From: Oscillibacter sp. 1-3
GTDB lineage: Bacteria; Bacillota; Clostridia; Oscillospirales; Oscillospiraceae
DNA length: 64,000 bases
Assembly: GCF_000403435.2 (NCBI RefSeq)
Contig: NZ_KE159707.1
Location: 483,607-547,606 of the forward strand
Direction of reading: 5' to 3'
Shown here: piece by piece, positions 43,858-52,612 of the stretch
Layout: the number at the start of each line of letters is the position of its first letter
Numbering within the stretch: the stretch's first letter is position 1
Made by a program: the position numbers and the translations under genes
The notes under the pieces: generated by a model
Told to the model about the DNA's origin: nothing
The model's input: the letters and a program-made list of their open reading frames with translations, nothing else
The model's database searches: none

Positions 43858-43914
43858 GTTCAGGGCGGACCGTACATAGATTTGTCCGCCACGAAAGAAA
43901 AAGGAGCGGACAGT

Positions 43915-44145
43915 ATGCAGACAAAAGCCAATTTACAGGACATCTTTCTCCTCAGGGCCAAGCGGGACAGGCTCCCGGTCACCATGTTTTTGATGAACGG
44001 CTTCCAGATGCGGGGCGTCATCACGGGCTTTGACGCCTTCGTGGTGGTTCTGGACAGCGACGGCAGGCAGCAGGTCATTTACAAGCACGCGATCTCCACC
44101 ATCGCTCCCGCAAGACCCGTGGAGCTGGCGGAGACAGAGGGCTGA
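43915..44145 (+). CDS. hfq: RNA chaperone Hfq
   Basis: 76 residues from [22 protein letters not shown] with AAAGGAG upstream; an in-frame ATG 33 bp earlier has no ribosome site. Sm1 ([23 protein letters not shown]) and Sm2 ([11 protein letters not shown]) motifs are intact. Forms an RNA-binding hexamer. miaA-hfq is a widely conserved pair. The C-terminal tail is short, as in Firmicutes. Confidence 0.95.
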   Translation: MQTKANLQDIFLLRAKRDRLPVTMFLMNGFQMRGVITGFDAFVVVLDSDGRQQVIYKHAISTIAPARPVELAETEG

Positions 44146-44342
44146 CAGCCCCCGAAGCACCACTGCGCAAGGCCCTGTATTCACAGCAGGAGGATGCAGG
44201 ATTTTCTGGAATTTTTCCGCCAGGCAGGGAGATTTTCCTTGGCCATATGACGTATGGCCGGGGAAGGCGACGCGGTATGTCGGGAAAAGACCGCCGGGAC
44301 AGCGTTCAACAGTTGTAAATACAGGTTCTAAGGAGACCTCCT

Positions 44343-45596
44343 ATGAAGAGTACCTCACTGGCCACACGAATACTGATGCTGCTGGTATGCCTGGGCGTGG
44401 CGGCCTATTTCGGCTACCAGTCCCTGCGCTATCTGGACGACCCCCTCACCACCACCGCGGCCTACGGCTATACGGTGGACGAGACCATCTCTGCCTCGGG
44501 CTACGTGGTGCGCAGCGAGCGGGTGCTGGAGGACAACGACAGCGGCCTGCTGCGGCTGGCCCGGGCGGAGGGAGAGCGGGTCAGCGCGGGAGGCGCGGTG
44601 GCGTCGGTCTACGCCGACCGCGCCTCCCTGGACCGGCAGAGCGAAATCGACGCCCTGGAGGCCAGAATCGAACAGCTGGAGTATGTCCAGAGCGCCTCTC
44701 TCAGCTACGAGGCCTCCGCCAAGCTGGACAGCCAGATTGCCCAGGACCTGCTGGCGGTGCGCGCCGCCCTGGCGGCCGGGCGGCTGGATACCGTGGAGAG
44801 CCGCGGCGGCGAGCTGCGGGCCCTGGTGATGAAGCGGGACTATACATACTCCGGCGGCGACCTGGACGAACAGCTGGAGTCCCTGCGGCAGGAGCTCAGG
44901 GACCTGCGCCGTCAGTCGGCGGGGTCCACCCGGCGGATCAGCGCCCCGGTGTCGGGACTGTACTCCGCGGTGGTGGACGGCTATGAGGCCGTGCTGACGC
45001 CGGAGAGCATCCAGGAGATGTCCCCCTCCCAGCTCAGCGCCGTCCAGCCGGACAGCGCCGTCAGCTCCCATGTGGGTAAGCTGATCCTGGGGGACAGCTG
45101 GTACTACGCCGCCGCCCTGCGCGCCAATGAGATCAAAGACATCCAGGAGGCCGGCAGCATCTCCCTGCGGTTTTCCAAGGACGTGGCCCGGGACCTGGAC
45201 GTGACCGTTCAGTCCGTGGGCTGGGAGGAAAACGGGCGGTCCGTGGTGGTCTTTCACGGAAAATACGACCTGGCCCATCTGACACTGCTGCGCCAGCAGA
45301 GCGCGGAGATCATCCTGAACACCATGACCGGCATTCGGGTGCCCCAGGAGGCGCTGCGGGTAGTGCCCTGGCCCGTCTCCGACGGGGAGGGGGGGACCCA
45401 GGAGGTCCAGACCACCGGCGTGTACTGTGTGGTGGGGGTGAAGGCCGTCTTCAAGCCGGTGACGGTGCTCTACAGCGGGGAGGGCTTCGTGCTGGTCCGG
45501 CCCGCCTCCTCGGAGAAGAAGCGAATTTTCCGCTCCGGAGACGAGGTCATCGTCACGGCCAGAGATCTATACGACGGAAAAGTTGTAGGAGAATAA
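44343..45596 (+). CDS. HlyD-like membrane-fusion / envelope protein
   Basis: 417 residues: N-terminal TM anchor (about 8-26), a barrel-sandwich half (YVVRSERVLEDNDSGLLRLARAEGERVSAGGAVASVYAD), a coiled-coil hairpin (about 95-200), then the second half ISAPVSGLYSAVVDGYEAVL. The layout resembles periplasmic adaptor/HlyD proteins. Related proteins precede yggS-sepF in clostridia, so a role in envelope assembly or division is possible. A strong AAGGAG site precedes the ATG. No transporter partner is adjacent. Confidence 0.78.
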   Translation: MKSTSLATRILMLLVCLGVAAYFGYQSLRYLDDPLTTTAAYGYTVDETISASGYVVRSERVLEDNDSGLLRLARAEGERVSAGGAVASVYADRASLDRQSEIDALEARIEQLEYVQSASLSYEASAKLDSQIAQDLLAVRAALAAGRLDTVESRGGELRALVMKRDYTYSGGDLDEQLESLRQELRDLRRQSAGSTRRISAPVSGLYSAVVDGYEAVLTPESIQEMSPSQLSAVQPDSAVSSHVGKLILGDSWYYAAALRANEIKDIQEAGSISLRFSKDVARDLDVTVQSVGWEENGRSVVVFHGKYDLAHLTLLRQQSAEIILNTMTGIRVPQEALRVVPWPVSDGEGGTQEVQTTGVYCVVGVKAVFKPVTVLYSGEGFVLVRPASSEKKRIFRSGDEVIVTARDLYDGKVVGE

Positions 45597-45631
45597 AGAA
45601 ATCAGCTGAAAAAGAGAGGATTGGAACGTCT

Positions 45632-46327
45632 ATGTCCATTGCGGAGAATATCGCCCGGGTGCGGGCGGAGCTGGCGGACGCCGCCAGAGAGGCCGGCCGG
45701 AGGCCGGAGGAGATCCTTCTGGTAGGGGCCAGCAAGATGAACGGCGCAGACGCCTGCCGGGAGGCCATTGCCGCCGGCATCGACGCCCTGGGGGAAAACC
45801 GGGTTCAGGAGATGGTGAAAAAGCTCTCGGAGAACGCCTACGACGGCGCGCCGCTGCACTTCATCGGCCATCTCCAGCGCAACAAGGTCAATAAGGTGGT
45901 GGGACACGTGTCCCTGATCCAGTCCGTGGGCTCTCTGGAGCTGCTGGATGAGATTGAAAAGACCGCCGCCCGGCTGGAGCTGCGGCAGGACATTTTGCTG
46001 GAGGTGAATATCGGCGGCGAGGCGGCCAAGAGCGGCTTCGCCCCCAAGGACGCCGTCGCGGCGGCGGAAGCCGCCCTGTCCCGGGAGCATGTGCAGGTGC
46101 GGGGCCTGATGACCATCCCCCCTGCGGACGCGGACCGGGAGGCCAATATGCGCTATTTTCAGGAAGTTCATACACTTTTTGTTGACATCAACGAGAATTT
46201 GTTCCATAATGAACTAAAGTATCTCTCCATGGGCATGAGCGGCGACTATGCCGACGCCGTCCGCGCCGGCGCGACCATGGTCCGGGTGGGCACCGCCATC
46301 TTCGGCGCCCGGGACTACACCCTGTGA
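45632..46327 (+). CDS. yggS: PLP homeostasis protein YggS/YlmE (PLPBP)
   Basis: 231 residues. PLP-binding lysine Lys35 in LLVGASKMNG, GENRVQEMVKK, LHFIGHLQRNKVNKV and LSMGMSGDYADAVRAGATMVRVGTAIFG match the COG0325 family, which buffers pyridoxal phosphate. In Firmicutes it lies just upstream of sepF and divIVA, as here. Confidence 0.95.
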   Translation: MSIAENIARVRAELADAAREAGRRPEEILLVGASKMNGADACREAIAAGIDALGENRVQEMVKKLSENAYDGAPLHFIGHLQRNKVNKVVGHVSLIQSVGSLELLDEIEKTAARLELRQDILLEVNIGGEAAKSGFAPKDAVAAAEAALSREHVQVRGLMTIPPADADREANMRYFQEVHTLFVDINENLFHNELKYLSMGMSGDYADAVRAGATMVRVGTAIFGARDYTL

Positions 46328-46414
46328 CCGCCGTCTCTCGCCCGGCGCGAAGCCGCCCCGGGGCGGGCTTTGGAATACGATCTTGCGCTCAAAGCGCACT
46401 GAGGAGGCTTTGCC

Positions 46415-46849
46415 ATGAGCATTATCGACGAGCTGAAAAAATGGACCCATCCCTATGAGGATGAGGACGACGACTTTGAGGAATTTGAAGAACCGGTCCG
46501 CAGGGACGAGTTCGAGGACCGCCGCAATAAATACGACGACCGCCGGAACAAAGTGGTGAACATCCACGCCACCACGCAGCTGAAGGTGGTGCTGGTGAAG
46601 CCGGAGCGGTTTGAAAACGCCTCCGAGATCGCCGACCACCTGAAGGACAAGCGGACGGTGGTGCTGAACCTGGAGTCCACCAACAAGGACATCGCCCGCC
46701 GCCTGATCGACTTTCTCTCCGGTGTGGCCTACGCCGGGGAGGGCAAGATCAAAAAAGTGGCCGCCAATACATACATCATCACGCCCTACCACGTGGACAT
46801 TGAGGGCGATCTCATCGACGAACTGGAGAACAACGGGCTGTATTTTTAA
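46415..46849 (+). CDS. sepF: Cell division protein SepF
   Basis: 144 residues. N-terminal amphipathic helix MSIIDELKKW (membrane binding), acidic linker (YEDEDDDFEEFEEP), then the SepF core from about residue 50: KVVLVKPERFENASEIADHLKDKRTVVLNLESTNKDIARRLIDFLSG. Bundles FtsZ and tethers it to the membrane. 36 bp before divIVA. Confidence 0.95.
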   Translation: MSIIDELKKWTHPYEDEDDDFEEFEEPVRRDEFEDRRNKYDDRRNKVVNIHATTQLKVVLVKPERFENASEIADHLKDKRTVVLNLESTNKDIARRLIDFLSGVAYAGEGKIKKVAANTYIITPYHVDIEGDLIDELENNGLYF

Positions 46850-46885
46850 GAGAACAGAGCAGCGCCGACAGGGGGTATTGCTGGA

Positions 46886-47629
46886 ATGCTGACACCGCAG
46901 GAAGTCTCCTCCCACGCCTTTACCAAGGGGTTCATGGGCGGATACAACATGACCATGGTGGACGAGTTTTTGGACGAGCTCACCGACGACTACACGGCGC
47001 TGTACAAGGAAAATGCGGCGCTGAAAGCCAAGATGAAGGTTCTGGTGGAAAAGGTGGAGGACTACCGCGCCACGGAGGACTCCATGCGCGCCACCCTTCT
47101 CACCGCCCAGAAGATGGCGGACTCCATCGTCCGGGAGGCCGAGGCCCGGCGGGACAACCTGCTGGCCCAGGCGGAAGCGGACGCCCGCGAACGCATCGCC
47201 CAGATCCAGCGGGAGGTGGAGGCGGCGGAGGAACGCCTGCGCCAGGGACAGCGGGAGCTGGCCCAGTTCATCTCCGCTGTCCAGAAGGTGTGCAATCAGG
47301 AGCTGAAATTCCTGGAGGAGCTCCCCCAGCTGCCCATTTCCGCGCCGGCCGCGCCGGTCCAGGAGATCCGGGAGCCCGCGGCGGCGGCCTCCTTCCAGGA
47401 GACGCCCGCCCCGGAGCCGGCGGAGGCCGAGGATACGGCCCCGCCCGTGTCCGCCCCCGGAGCCGTGGAGATTCCGCCTGCGGCGGCGCCCGTCCCGGAG
47501 GAGGACCCCTATCCCGAGGGAGACCCCTTCGCCAAGGAGCCGGCGGAGCCGCTGGAGGCCACCCGCCGCATCAAATTCGACAAGCTGGACGACCTGAAAT
47601 TCGGCCCTAACTACACCAGCGGAACATAG
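46886..47629 (+). CDS. divIVA: DivIVA-domain protein
   Basis: 247 residues. The N-terminal membrane-curvature motif is TPQEVSSHAFTKGFMGGYNMTMVDEFLDEL, followed by a coiled coil to about 150 and a disordered Pro/Ala/Glu-rich tail ending LDDLKFGPNYTSGT. It localises to poles and septa. The stop codon overlaps the edge of a short inverted-repeat element. Confidence 0.93.
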   Translation: MLTPQEVSSHAFTKGFMGGYNMTMVDEFLDELTDDYTALYKENAALKAKMKVLVEKVEDYRATEDSMRATLLTAQKMADSIVREAEARRDNLLAQAEADARERIAQIQREVEAAEERLRQGQRELAQFISAVQKVCNQELKFLEELPQLPISAPAAPVQEIREPAAAASFQETPAPEPAEAEDTAPPVSAPGAVEIPPAAAPVPEEDPYPEGDPFAKEPAEPLEATRRIKFDKLDDLKFGPNYTSGT

Positions 47630-47737
47630 GCCGTGTTGGAAAAGCGGCAGAATGCCCAACTGGCGGATCTCCTTCCGCCTTGCCCGGCGAAAAAAATCCC
47701 TCGCCGCCGGGGCATTCCGCCATGTATAAACAGGGCC
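47629..47737. repeat. Short hairpin element (MITE-like), divergent copy
   Basis: Begins GGCCGTGTTGGAAAA and ends ATAAACAGGGCC; the halves are imperfect inverted repeats (AGAATGCCCAACTGGCGGA against its counterpart GGCATTCCGCC). Related to the element at 57795 (shared ...GCCCAA..GGCGGATCT..TTCCGCC). Confidence 0.55.
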
Positions 47738-47883
47738 TGTCACAATCTGTAAATTGACGGACAACGAACCGCTAAGAACGGCGGTCCCCTGCAGCCGTTT
47801 GTACGGTTTTGTCCCTGCAGGGGACGCTCCCTGGGCGCCCTGTCCCCCCAGTCATCAGCAATTTTGAATCCTATAATCTTCTC
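47738..47883. other. Intergenic region before the HAD gene
   Basis: GC-rich sequence with an inverted CCCTGCAG / CTGCAGGG pair near 47794-47818; a TATAAT lies at 47872. No gene. Confidence 0.5.
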
Positions 47884-47918
47884 AAAAAGCGGTTCTAATG
47901 AAATTAGAACCGCTTTTT
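47884..47918 (+). terminator. Perfect hairpin with T-run immediately before the HAD gene
   Basis: AAAAAGCGGTTCTAAT, loop GAA, ATTAGAACCGCTTTTT: a 16-bp stem. It would terminate divIVA-operon transcription. A TATAAT (47872-47877) just upstream could make this stem the extreme 5' end of the HAD mRNA instead. Confidence 0.75.
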
Positions 47919-47936
47919 CCAAAGGGAGGAACCGCT

Positions 47937-48818
47937 ATGGCAAAGCAGCGGCCCATTATCGCTTTTTTGTACGACTTTGATAAGACGCTTTGTACCACCG
48001 ATATGCAGAACTACGCCTTCATCCCCAGCCTGGGCATGACCCCGGCGGAGTTCTGGGCGGAGGCCAACGGCTTCGGCCGCCGCAACCGCATTGACGGGAT
48101 TCTGGCCTATATGTACACCATGCTCCGGGAGGCGGAGCGAAAGCGCCTCCCCTTCACCCGGGCGGACCTGGTGGACAAGGGGCGGGACATTGTGCTCTTC
48201 CCCGGCGTGGAGGACTGGTTTTGCCGGATTAACGACTACGGCACAACGCTGGGCGTCCAGGTGGAGCACTACATCATCTCCTCGGGCCTGCGGGAGATCA
48301 TTGAGGGCTCCTCCATCAGCGCCGAGTTCAAGGAGATCTACGCCAGCGAGTTCTACTATGACGAAAACGGCGTGCCGGTGTGGCCCAAGCTGGCGGTGAA
48401 CTTTACCGCCAAGACCCAGTTTGTCTACCGGATCAACAAGGGCGTGCTGGATGTGTCCGATGACAAGACCCTCAACGACTCCATGCCCGACGACAGCAAG
48501 CGGGTGCCCTTCACCAACATGGTCTACATGGGAGACGGCCTCTCGGACGTGCCCTGCATGAAGATGATGCGGGCCTACGGCGGCCAGGCCATCGCCGTGT
48601 ATCAGGAGGGAAACCGCCAAGGGGTGGAGGACCTGCTGGCCAAAGGCCGGGTGGATTTCATCTTTCCGGCGGATTACAGCGAGGGCACGGCTCTGGACAC
48701 CACGGTAAAGCACATTATCCAGAAGATGGCCATCGCGGACCTTCTGTGGGAGGAGAATGTTCAGCAGCTGCGCGGCATCGGCGGAGATGTGCTGCCCAAT
48801 CAGGTGGGGCTGTTTTGA
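47937..48818 (+). CDS. HAD-superfamily phosphatase
   Basis: 293 residues from MAKQRPIIAFLYDFDKTLCTTDMQ, GGGAGGA upstream; a 13-codon longer frame starts inside the hairpin. HAD motif I DFDKTL, motif II Ser in YIISSGLREIIEG, motif III/IV lysine and MGDGLSDVPCMKM. Family related to phosphoserine-phosphatase-type enzymes; substrate unknown. Confidence 0.85.
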   Translation: MAKQRPIIAFLYDFDKTLCTTDMQNYAFIPSLGMTPAEFWAEANGFGRRNRIDGILAYMYTMLREAERKRLPFTRADLVDKGRDIVLFPGVEDWFCRINDYGTTLGVQVEHYIISSGLREIIEGSSISAEFKEIYASEFYYDENGVPVWPKLAVNFTAKTQFVYRINKGVLDVSDDKTLNDSMPDDSKRVPFTNMVYMGDGLSDVPCMKMMRAYGGQAIAVYQEGNRQGVEDLLAKGRVDFIFPADYSEGTALDTTVKHIIQKMAIADLLWEENVQQLRGIGGDVLPNQVGLF

Positions 48819-48899
48819 GCGGTTCCCGAAAATAATGAGAAAAAGGAAGCAAGGACGGGGATTGCAGGACAAGGCGGAGGACGCAGGCGGGCTGACGCC

Positions 48900-48974
48900 C
48901 GGCAAGAACATTTAACGCAGAGTGGCAGAAAAAGATCCACCGTTTGGGCGTTTTGACTTTTTTCAAACAAGGCC
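48900..48974 (+). repeat. Hairpin element, single right end
   Basis: Shares with the element at 57795-57955 the sequence AAAAAGATCC..CGTTTGGGCGTTTTGACTTTTTTCAAACAAGGCC in the same orientation. No matching left end was found upstream. Confidence 0.6.
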
Positions 48975-49053
48975 TAAGCACCAGCGATTTCACGGATCAC
49001 GGTTTGAAACCAGAAGTTGGGCATGATTACTCATCTCACCAAATCAACATTTA

Positions 49054-49281
49054 ATGGATGACATTTCGGATGAATACGAGAGATACAAAAGGACTTATAT
49101 GAAGTTAAGGATTTTTACCCCCGCAATCGTTCTGAGTTTGAGCTATTTGTTATTTGTGAATTTTTGTAATATACCGCAGATCCTGCTGTTTTGCATTTTG
49201 GGAACGGTTATATTGGTGCCAATGGAGTTATCCATCATTTTATCTGCAAGCAAACGGGAAAATGGCGTATATTATGTATAA
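49054..49281 (+). CDS. Small low-GC membrane protein
   Basis: 75 residues with two hydrophobic segments (about 20-38 and 42-64: LRIFTPAIVLSLSYLLFVNFC and LLFCILGTVILVPMELSIIL) and a charged N-terminus. AT-rich codon usage. No clear ribosome site, so the start is uncertain. No family recognised. Confidence 0.5.
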   Translation: MDDISDEYERYKRTYMKLRIFTPAIVLSLSYLLFVNFCNIPQILLFCILGTVILVPMELSIILSASKRENGVYYV

Positions 49282-49352
49282 AAGTGCATTTGTTGGGCAG
49301 GAAAAACCGCCGCTATGGAAAATACTAATCATCGCATTTAAGGGAAGGGGCA

Positions 49353-49571
49353 CTAAAAAAATAATTGAACGGCATGGTTGAGTATCAGCAGAACGCCTGT
49401 CCCCATAAAAATCCACGATAATTTTTTTCTCTTTTCCTTTTCTCTTTGAGAAAACAGAAACAGCGCAGCCGCACCCACAAGACCGATACCTGCGGCCAAC
49501 GATACAATGGATATAATGCGCATGGTCTCCGGGGTTGGAACAGGAACAAAGTCAGGAATGGGAAAACGCAT
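49353..49571 (-). CDS. Small two-TM membrane protein downstream of tetR
   Basis: 72 residues: MRFPIPDFVPVPTPETMRIIS, TM about 17-40, basic loop QREKEKRKKLS, TM about 51-70. GAGGAGG upstream of the ATG. It lies 29 bp after the TetR gene on the same strand, so the regulator probably controls it. Function unknown. Confidence 0.65.
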   Translation of the reverse strand: MRFPIPDFVPVPTPETMRIISIVSLAAGIGLVGAAALFLFSQREKEKRKKLSWIFMGTGVLLILNHAVQLFF

Positions 49572-49600
49572 ATCACAGCCTCCTCTTCACTATGAATTTC

Positions 49601-50191
49601 TCACTGAAAAATTCTGGACACAAGTATATCCGTCATGCAGTCAAACACAGCAAAATAATCACACGTGACGGAAAGGGTTTCTTTCGCGCTGATCGTCGCC
49701 AGCAGGGCGCTTAAAATCCCAAATGCCTGGGACTGCTCCATTTTCAGGGTGAGATTGGCCGCCTGGACGGCTTGTCTGAAAACCGCAAAGCTGTCAAGCT
49801 TGATTTTCCTGATGGCTTCTTCCGGCAGCTTTGCAATGAAGGCCTGAAAATCCGGCGTATTGACATGATACAAAAACGGCTTGCTGTCATATTCCCGGAC
49901 CAGGTCCTTCATGGACTGCGCAAATCCCGCTTTGGTCTGCTGACATCTGTTGATTTCAAGAACCCGCTCTGTCAGCCTCGACTGAATATTTTCAATTGTT
50001 TCGAGAAATAAATCCTCCTTTGCGGGGTAGAGGGTGTAGAATGTGCCGATGGAGACCGCCGCCTGACTGCACAGATTTTTGACACTTGTTTTTTTGTATC
50101 CCTGCGCAATCCAGCATTCCTCGCACAGCTCTCTCAACCTCTCGCGGACAGCCCTTTTATCGGCTTCCGACAGCACTGGCTTTGACGGCAT
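49601..50191 (-). CDS. TetR/AcrR-family regulator
   Basis: 196 residues. N-terminal HTH: WIAQGYKKTSVKNLCSQAAVSIGTFYTLYPAKEDLFLETI (about 27-66). The ligand domain is not assignable. A strong inverted repeat lies 30 bp upstream and the small membrane protein gene follows, suggesting a self-regulated two-gene unit. Confidence 0.88.
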   Translation of the reverse strand: MPSKPVLSEADKRAVRERLRELCEECWIAQGYKKTSVKNLCSQAAVSIGTFYTLYPAKEDLFLETIENIQSRLTERVLEINRCQQTKAGFAQSMKDLVREYDSKPFLYHVNTPDFQAFIAKLPEEAIRKIKLDSFAVFRQAVQAANLTLKMEQSQAFGILSALLATISAKETLSVTCDYFAVFDCMTDILVSRIFQ

Positions 50192-50219
50192 AAATCTGTA
50201 CCTCCCGGCAAAATATCAT

Positions 50220-50248
50220 TTGCGAATATTCGCTAAATATATTCGCAA
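50220..50248. promoter_or_regulatory. Operator-like inverted repeat upstream of tetR
   Basis: TTGCGAATAT and ATATTCGCAA separated by 9 bp, in AT-rich sequence directly upstream of the TetR start. Probable autoregulatory site. Confidence 0.7.
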
Positions 50249-50360
50249 GTAAATGATAGCATCTCTGCCTGTACCTGTCAAGGGAAAGTTTAGCGGCGCA
50301 TAACTGCCGGCAGCTTCGCTCCGCACGATTCGCGGCCTTGTCCATATCAGAGAAAACCGC

Positions 50361-50388
50361 AAAAGCGGGCGCTCTGCGCCCGCTTTTT
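50361..50388. terminator. Terminator-like hairpin
   Basis: AAAAGCGGGCGC, TCT, GCGCCCGCTTTTT: symmetric stem with A- and T-runs. No gene on either strand obviously ends here; it may insulate the following operon. Confidence 0.6.
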
Positions 50389-50391
50389 CTC

Positions 50392-50424
50392 TTTACAAAC
50401 GGTATCGTCTTTGGTAAACTATAC
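50392..50424 (+). promoter_or_regulatory. Promoter of the XRE-MBOAT-SGNH operon, with inverted repeat
   Basis: TTTACA (50392), 17 nt, TAAACT (50415). GGTAT (50401) and ATACC (50420) flank the spacer/-10, a possible site for the XRE protein. Confidence 0.55.
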
Positions 50425-50464
50425 CCTGCGTATTGAAAAGATCCCCGAAAAGGAGAGAGAATTT

Positions 50465-51148
50465 ATGGCTTCTGAATTTTCACGGACGCTGTCCCTGCTG
50501 CGGCAGGAGCGGGGCGTCTCCCAGCGCACCGCCGCCGGGGACCTGGGTATCTCCCAGGCCCTGCTGAGCCACTATGAAAACGGCATCCGGGAGCCGGGCC
50601 TCTTATTTGTGGTGAAGGCCTGCGACTACTACCACGTCTCCGCCGACTTCATCCTGGGCCGGACCCTGTCCCGGGAGGGCAGCATGCTGACCTCCGAGGA
50701 GATTTTGAATGCCGCCGAGCCGGGCAACGTGCTCCAGGGCAGCATCCTGGCCACCCTTCAGAGCAAGCTGCTCTCCGGCGCGGTGGGGGTGCTGTTCGGC
50801 CTTCTGGGCAAACTGGGGGACAAGGCCGCCATCAACGCGGCGTCGGACTATCTCTCCAGCGCCGTCTACCAGCTCTACCGCCACCTGTACCGCTCCGCCG
50901 GGGCCAACGAGGCCTATTTCTCCCTGGACCCCGCCGCCTGCACCATGGGGCTGGCCGGGGCGGACATGAAGCTGTCCGAGGCCAGGTACGCCCGGGCCCT
51001 CCGGGGCCAGACGGCCCAAAAGGCGGAGTTCCCGGACCTCAGCAGCCAGGCCATCGCCGACGCCTATCCCGGCCGCTGCCAGAGCCTGACCCAGATCCTC
51101 AGCGCTGCCGACGCCCGGCTCAGCGCCCTGTCTGAGAGCAAGTCATGA
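50465..51148 (+). CDS. XRE-family HTH regulator with a helical C-terminal domain
   Basis: 227 residues from MASEFSRTLSLLRQERGVSQ, AAAAGGAGAG upstream. HTH about 8-62 (GVSQRTAAGDLGISQALLSHYENGIREP). The remaining ~160 residues are Ala/Leu-rich helices (KLLSGAVGVLFGLLGKLGDKAAINAASDYLSSAV), with no known effector domain. The stop overlaps the MBOAT start as ATGA, tight coupling between a DNA-binding protein and a membrane acyltransferase. Confidence 0.85.
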   Translation: MASEFSRTLSLLRQERGVSQRTAAGDLGISQALLSHYENGIREPGLLFVVKACDYYHVSADFILGRTLSREGSMLTSEEILNAAEPGNVLQGSILATLQSKLLSGAVGVLFGLLGKLGDKAAINAASDYLSSAVYQLYRHLYRSAGANEAYFSLDPAACTMGLAGADMKLSEARYARALRGQTAQKAEFPDLSSQAIADAYPGRCQSLTQILSAADARLSALSESKS

Positions 51149-52602
51149 GCTTTCAGTCCTTTGGCTTCTGGATTTTTCTGGGGCTGTCGCTGGCGCTCTG
51201 CCGCCTGTTCAGCGCCTTTGCGGAGGCGGGCGCGGGCTTGAAGCCCTCTCTCCGCAGAGCCGGTCTCCGGACCTTTTCTCTGGCGCTGGTCAGCCTGGTA
51301 TTCTACATCCTCTGCTGCGATGGCAGCGGCCAGGCCCTGCTGCCGCCTTCCGCGGGGATGCTTGTCTCCTGGTCTGCGGCGAAGTACCTCCAATCCGGAA
51401 AACCGCACCGGCAAGCGGTGTTTTTACTGGCGGCAGGGTGGCAGGTGTGCGTCCTGCTCCTGTATAAATACGCCGCCTTTTTCACCGGGGGCCGCTTTTC
51501 CCTCTCTCCCGTGCCGCCGGGAATCAGCTTCTTCACCTTCCAGCAGCTGTGGTTTCTAAAGGAAATCTATTCCGGCGCCTTCACCCTGGTCCCGGATAGA
51601 CGAGGCAGCTTTGTCCTGTATTCCCTTTTCTTCCCCACCGTCACCTCCGGCCCCATCTGGAAGCCCCAGGCCTTCTTCCCTCAGCTGGAGGGCAAAAGGG
51701 CGGACGGGTCGAACTTTGCCCCGGCGCTGTACGCCATCTCTCTGGGAATGGCAAAAAAGGTGCTGCTGGCGGACCCCCTGGGCACGGTGGTCGCCAACGG
51801 CTGGGCGCTGGGCGCGGACATGACGGCCCCCGCCGCCTGGGTGGTGATCCTGGGGTACAGCCTGCAATTGTATCTGGACTTCTCCGGCTACTGCGACATC
51901 GCCTCCGGCTGCGCCCGGCTGTTCGGCATCCGGGTTCCCGTGAACTTTGACTCCCCCTATCGGGCTCTCAGCGCGGGGGAGTTCTGGAAACGGTGGCACA
52001 TGACGCTGACCGCGTTTTTGCGGGAGTGTGTCTATATCCCCCTGGGCGGCAGCCGCCGGGGGACGGCGCGGACCTGCGTCAACATCCTGATTGTCTATCT
52101 CATCAGCGGCTTCTGGCACGGGGCCGGCTGGACCTTCCTGGCCTGGGGCCTGCTCCACGGACTGGCCCAGGTGATAGAGCGGCTCTGGCCCGGACGGGAG
52201 CGGCTGCCCAAGGCCCTCCGGTGGGCCTTGACCTTCCTCTTTGTAAATCTTGCCTGGGTGTTCTTCCAGGCCCCTTCCCTGGCCGCGGCAGGGTCCCTGC
52301 TGCGCGCCGCCGTCCGCGGCGGCGGGGGATTGCCCCTGGAGCAATTGGCGGCGGGCGCGTTGGACAGCGAGGCCACGGCCCTGCGGACATTGCTGCCCTT
52401 TGCCGCCAAGGCGGTGCCGGGGCTGGTGCTGGCGGCCCTGTTCGCCATTGGGCTGGCGGTGTCTCTCCAGCGGCGGAGCGTTGTCCGGCGGATGGAGGAT
52501 TTCCGGCCCACGCTCCCCAGGGCGGCGGCCTGCGGCATTCTGCTGGCCTGGGCCGTGCTGTCCTTTTCCAGCACAGCCGCATTCATCTATTCCAACTTTT
52601 AG
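51145..52602 (+). CDS. MBOAT-family O-acyltransferase (AlgI/DltB/PatA-like)
   Basis: 485 residues, about 11 hydrophobic segments. MBOAT core: PPGISFFTFQQLWFLKEIY, LDFSGYCDIASGCARLFGI, SPYRALSAGEFWKRWHMTLTAFLRECVYIPLGGSRRG, and the catalytic His in SGFWHGAGWTFLAWGLLHG. It moves acyl groups across the membrane for O-acylation of envelope polysaccharide. Followed 11 bp later by the SGNH-like partner. Confidence 0.92.
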   Translation: MSFQSFGFWIFLGLSLALCRLFSAFAEAGAGLKPSLRRAGLRTFSLALVSLVFYILCCDGSGQALLPPSAGMLVSWSAAKYLQSGKPHRQAVFLLAAGWQVCVLLLYKYAAFFTGGRFSLSPVPPGISFFTFQQLWFLKEIYSGAFTLVPDRRGSFVLYSLFFPTVTSGPIWKPQAFFPQLEGKRADGSNFAPALYAISLGMAKKVLLADPLGTVVANGWALGADMTAPAAWVVILGYSLQLYLDFSGYCDIASGCARLFGIRVPVNFDSPYRALSAGEFWKRWHMTLTAFLRECVYIPLGGSRRGTARTCVNILIVYLISGFWHGAGWTFLAWGLLHGLAQVIERLWPGRERLPKALRWALTFLFVNLAWVFFQAPSLAAAGSLLRAAVRGGGGLPLEQLAAGALDSEATALRTLLPFAAKAVPGLVLAALFAIGLAVSLQRRSVVRRMEDFRPTLPRAAACGILLAWAVLSFSSTAAFIYSNF

Positions 52603-52612
52603 GAGGGCGGCC

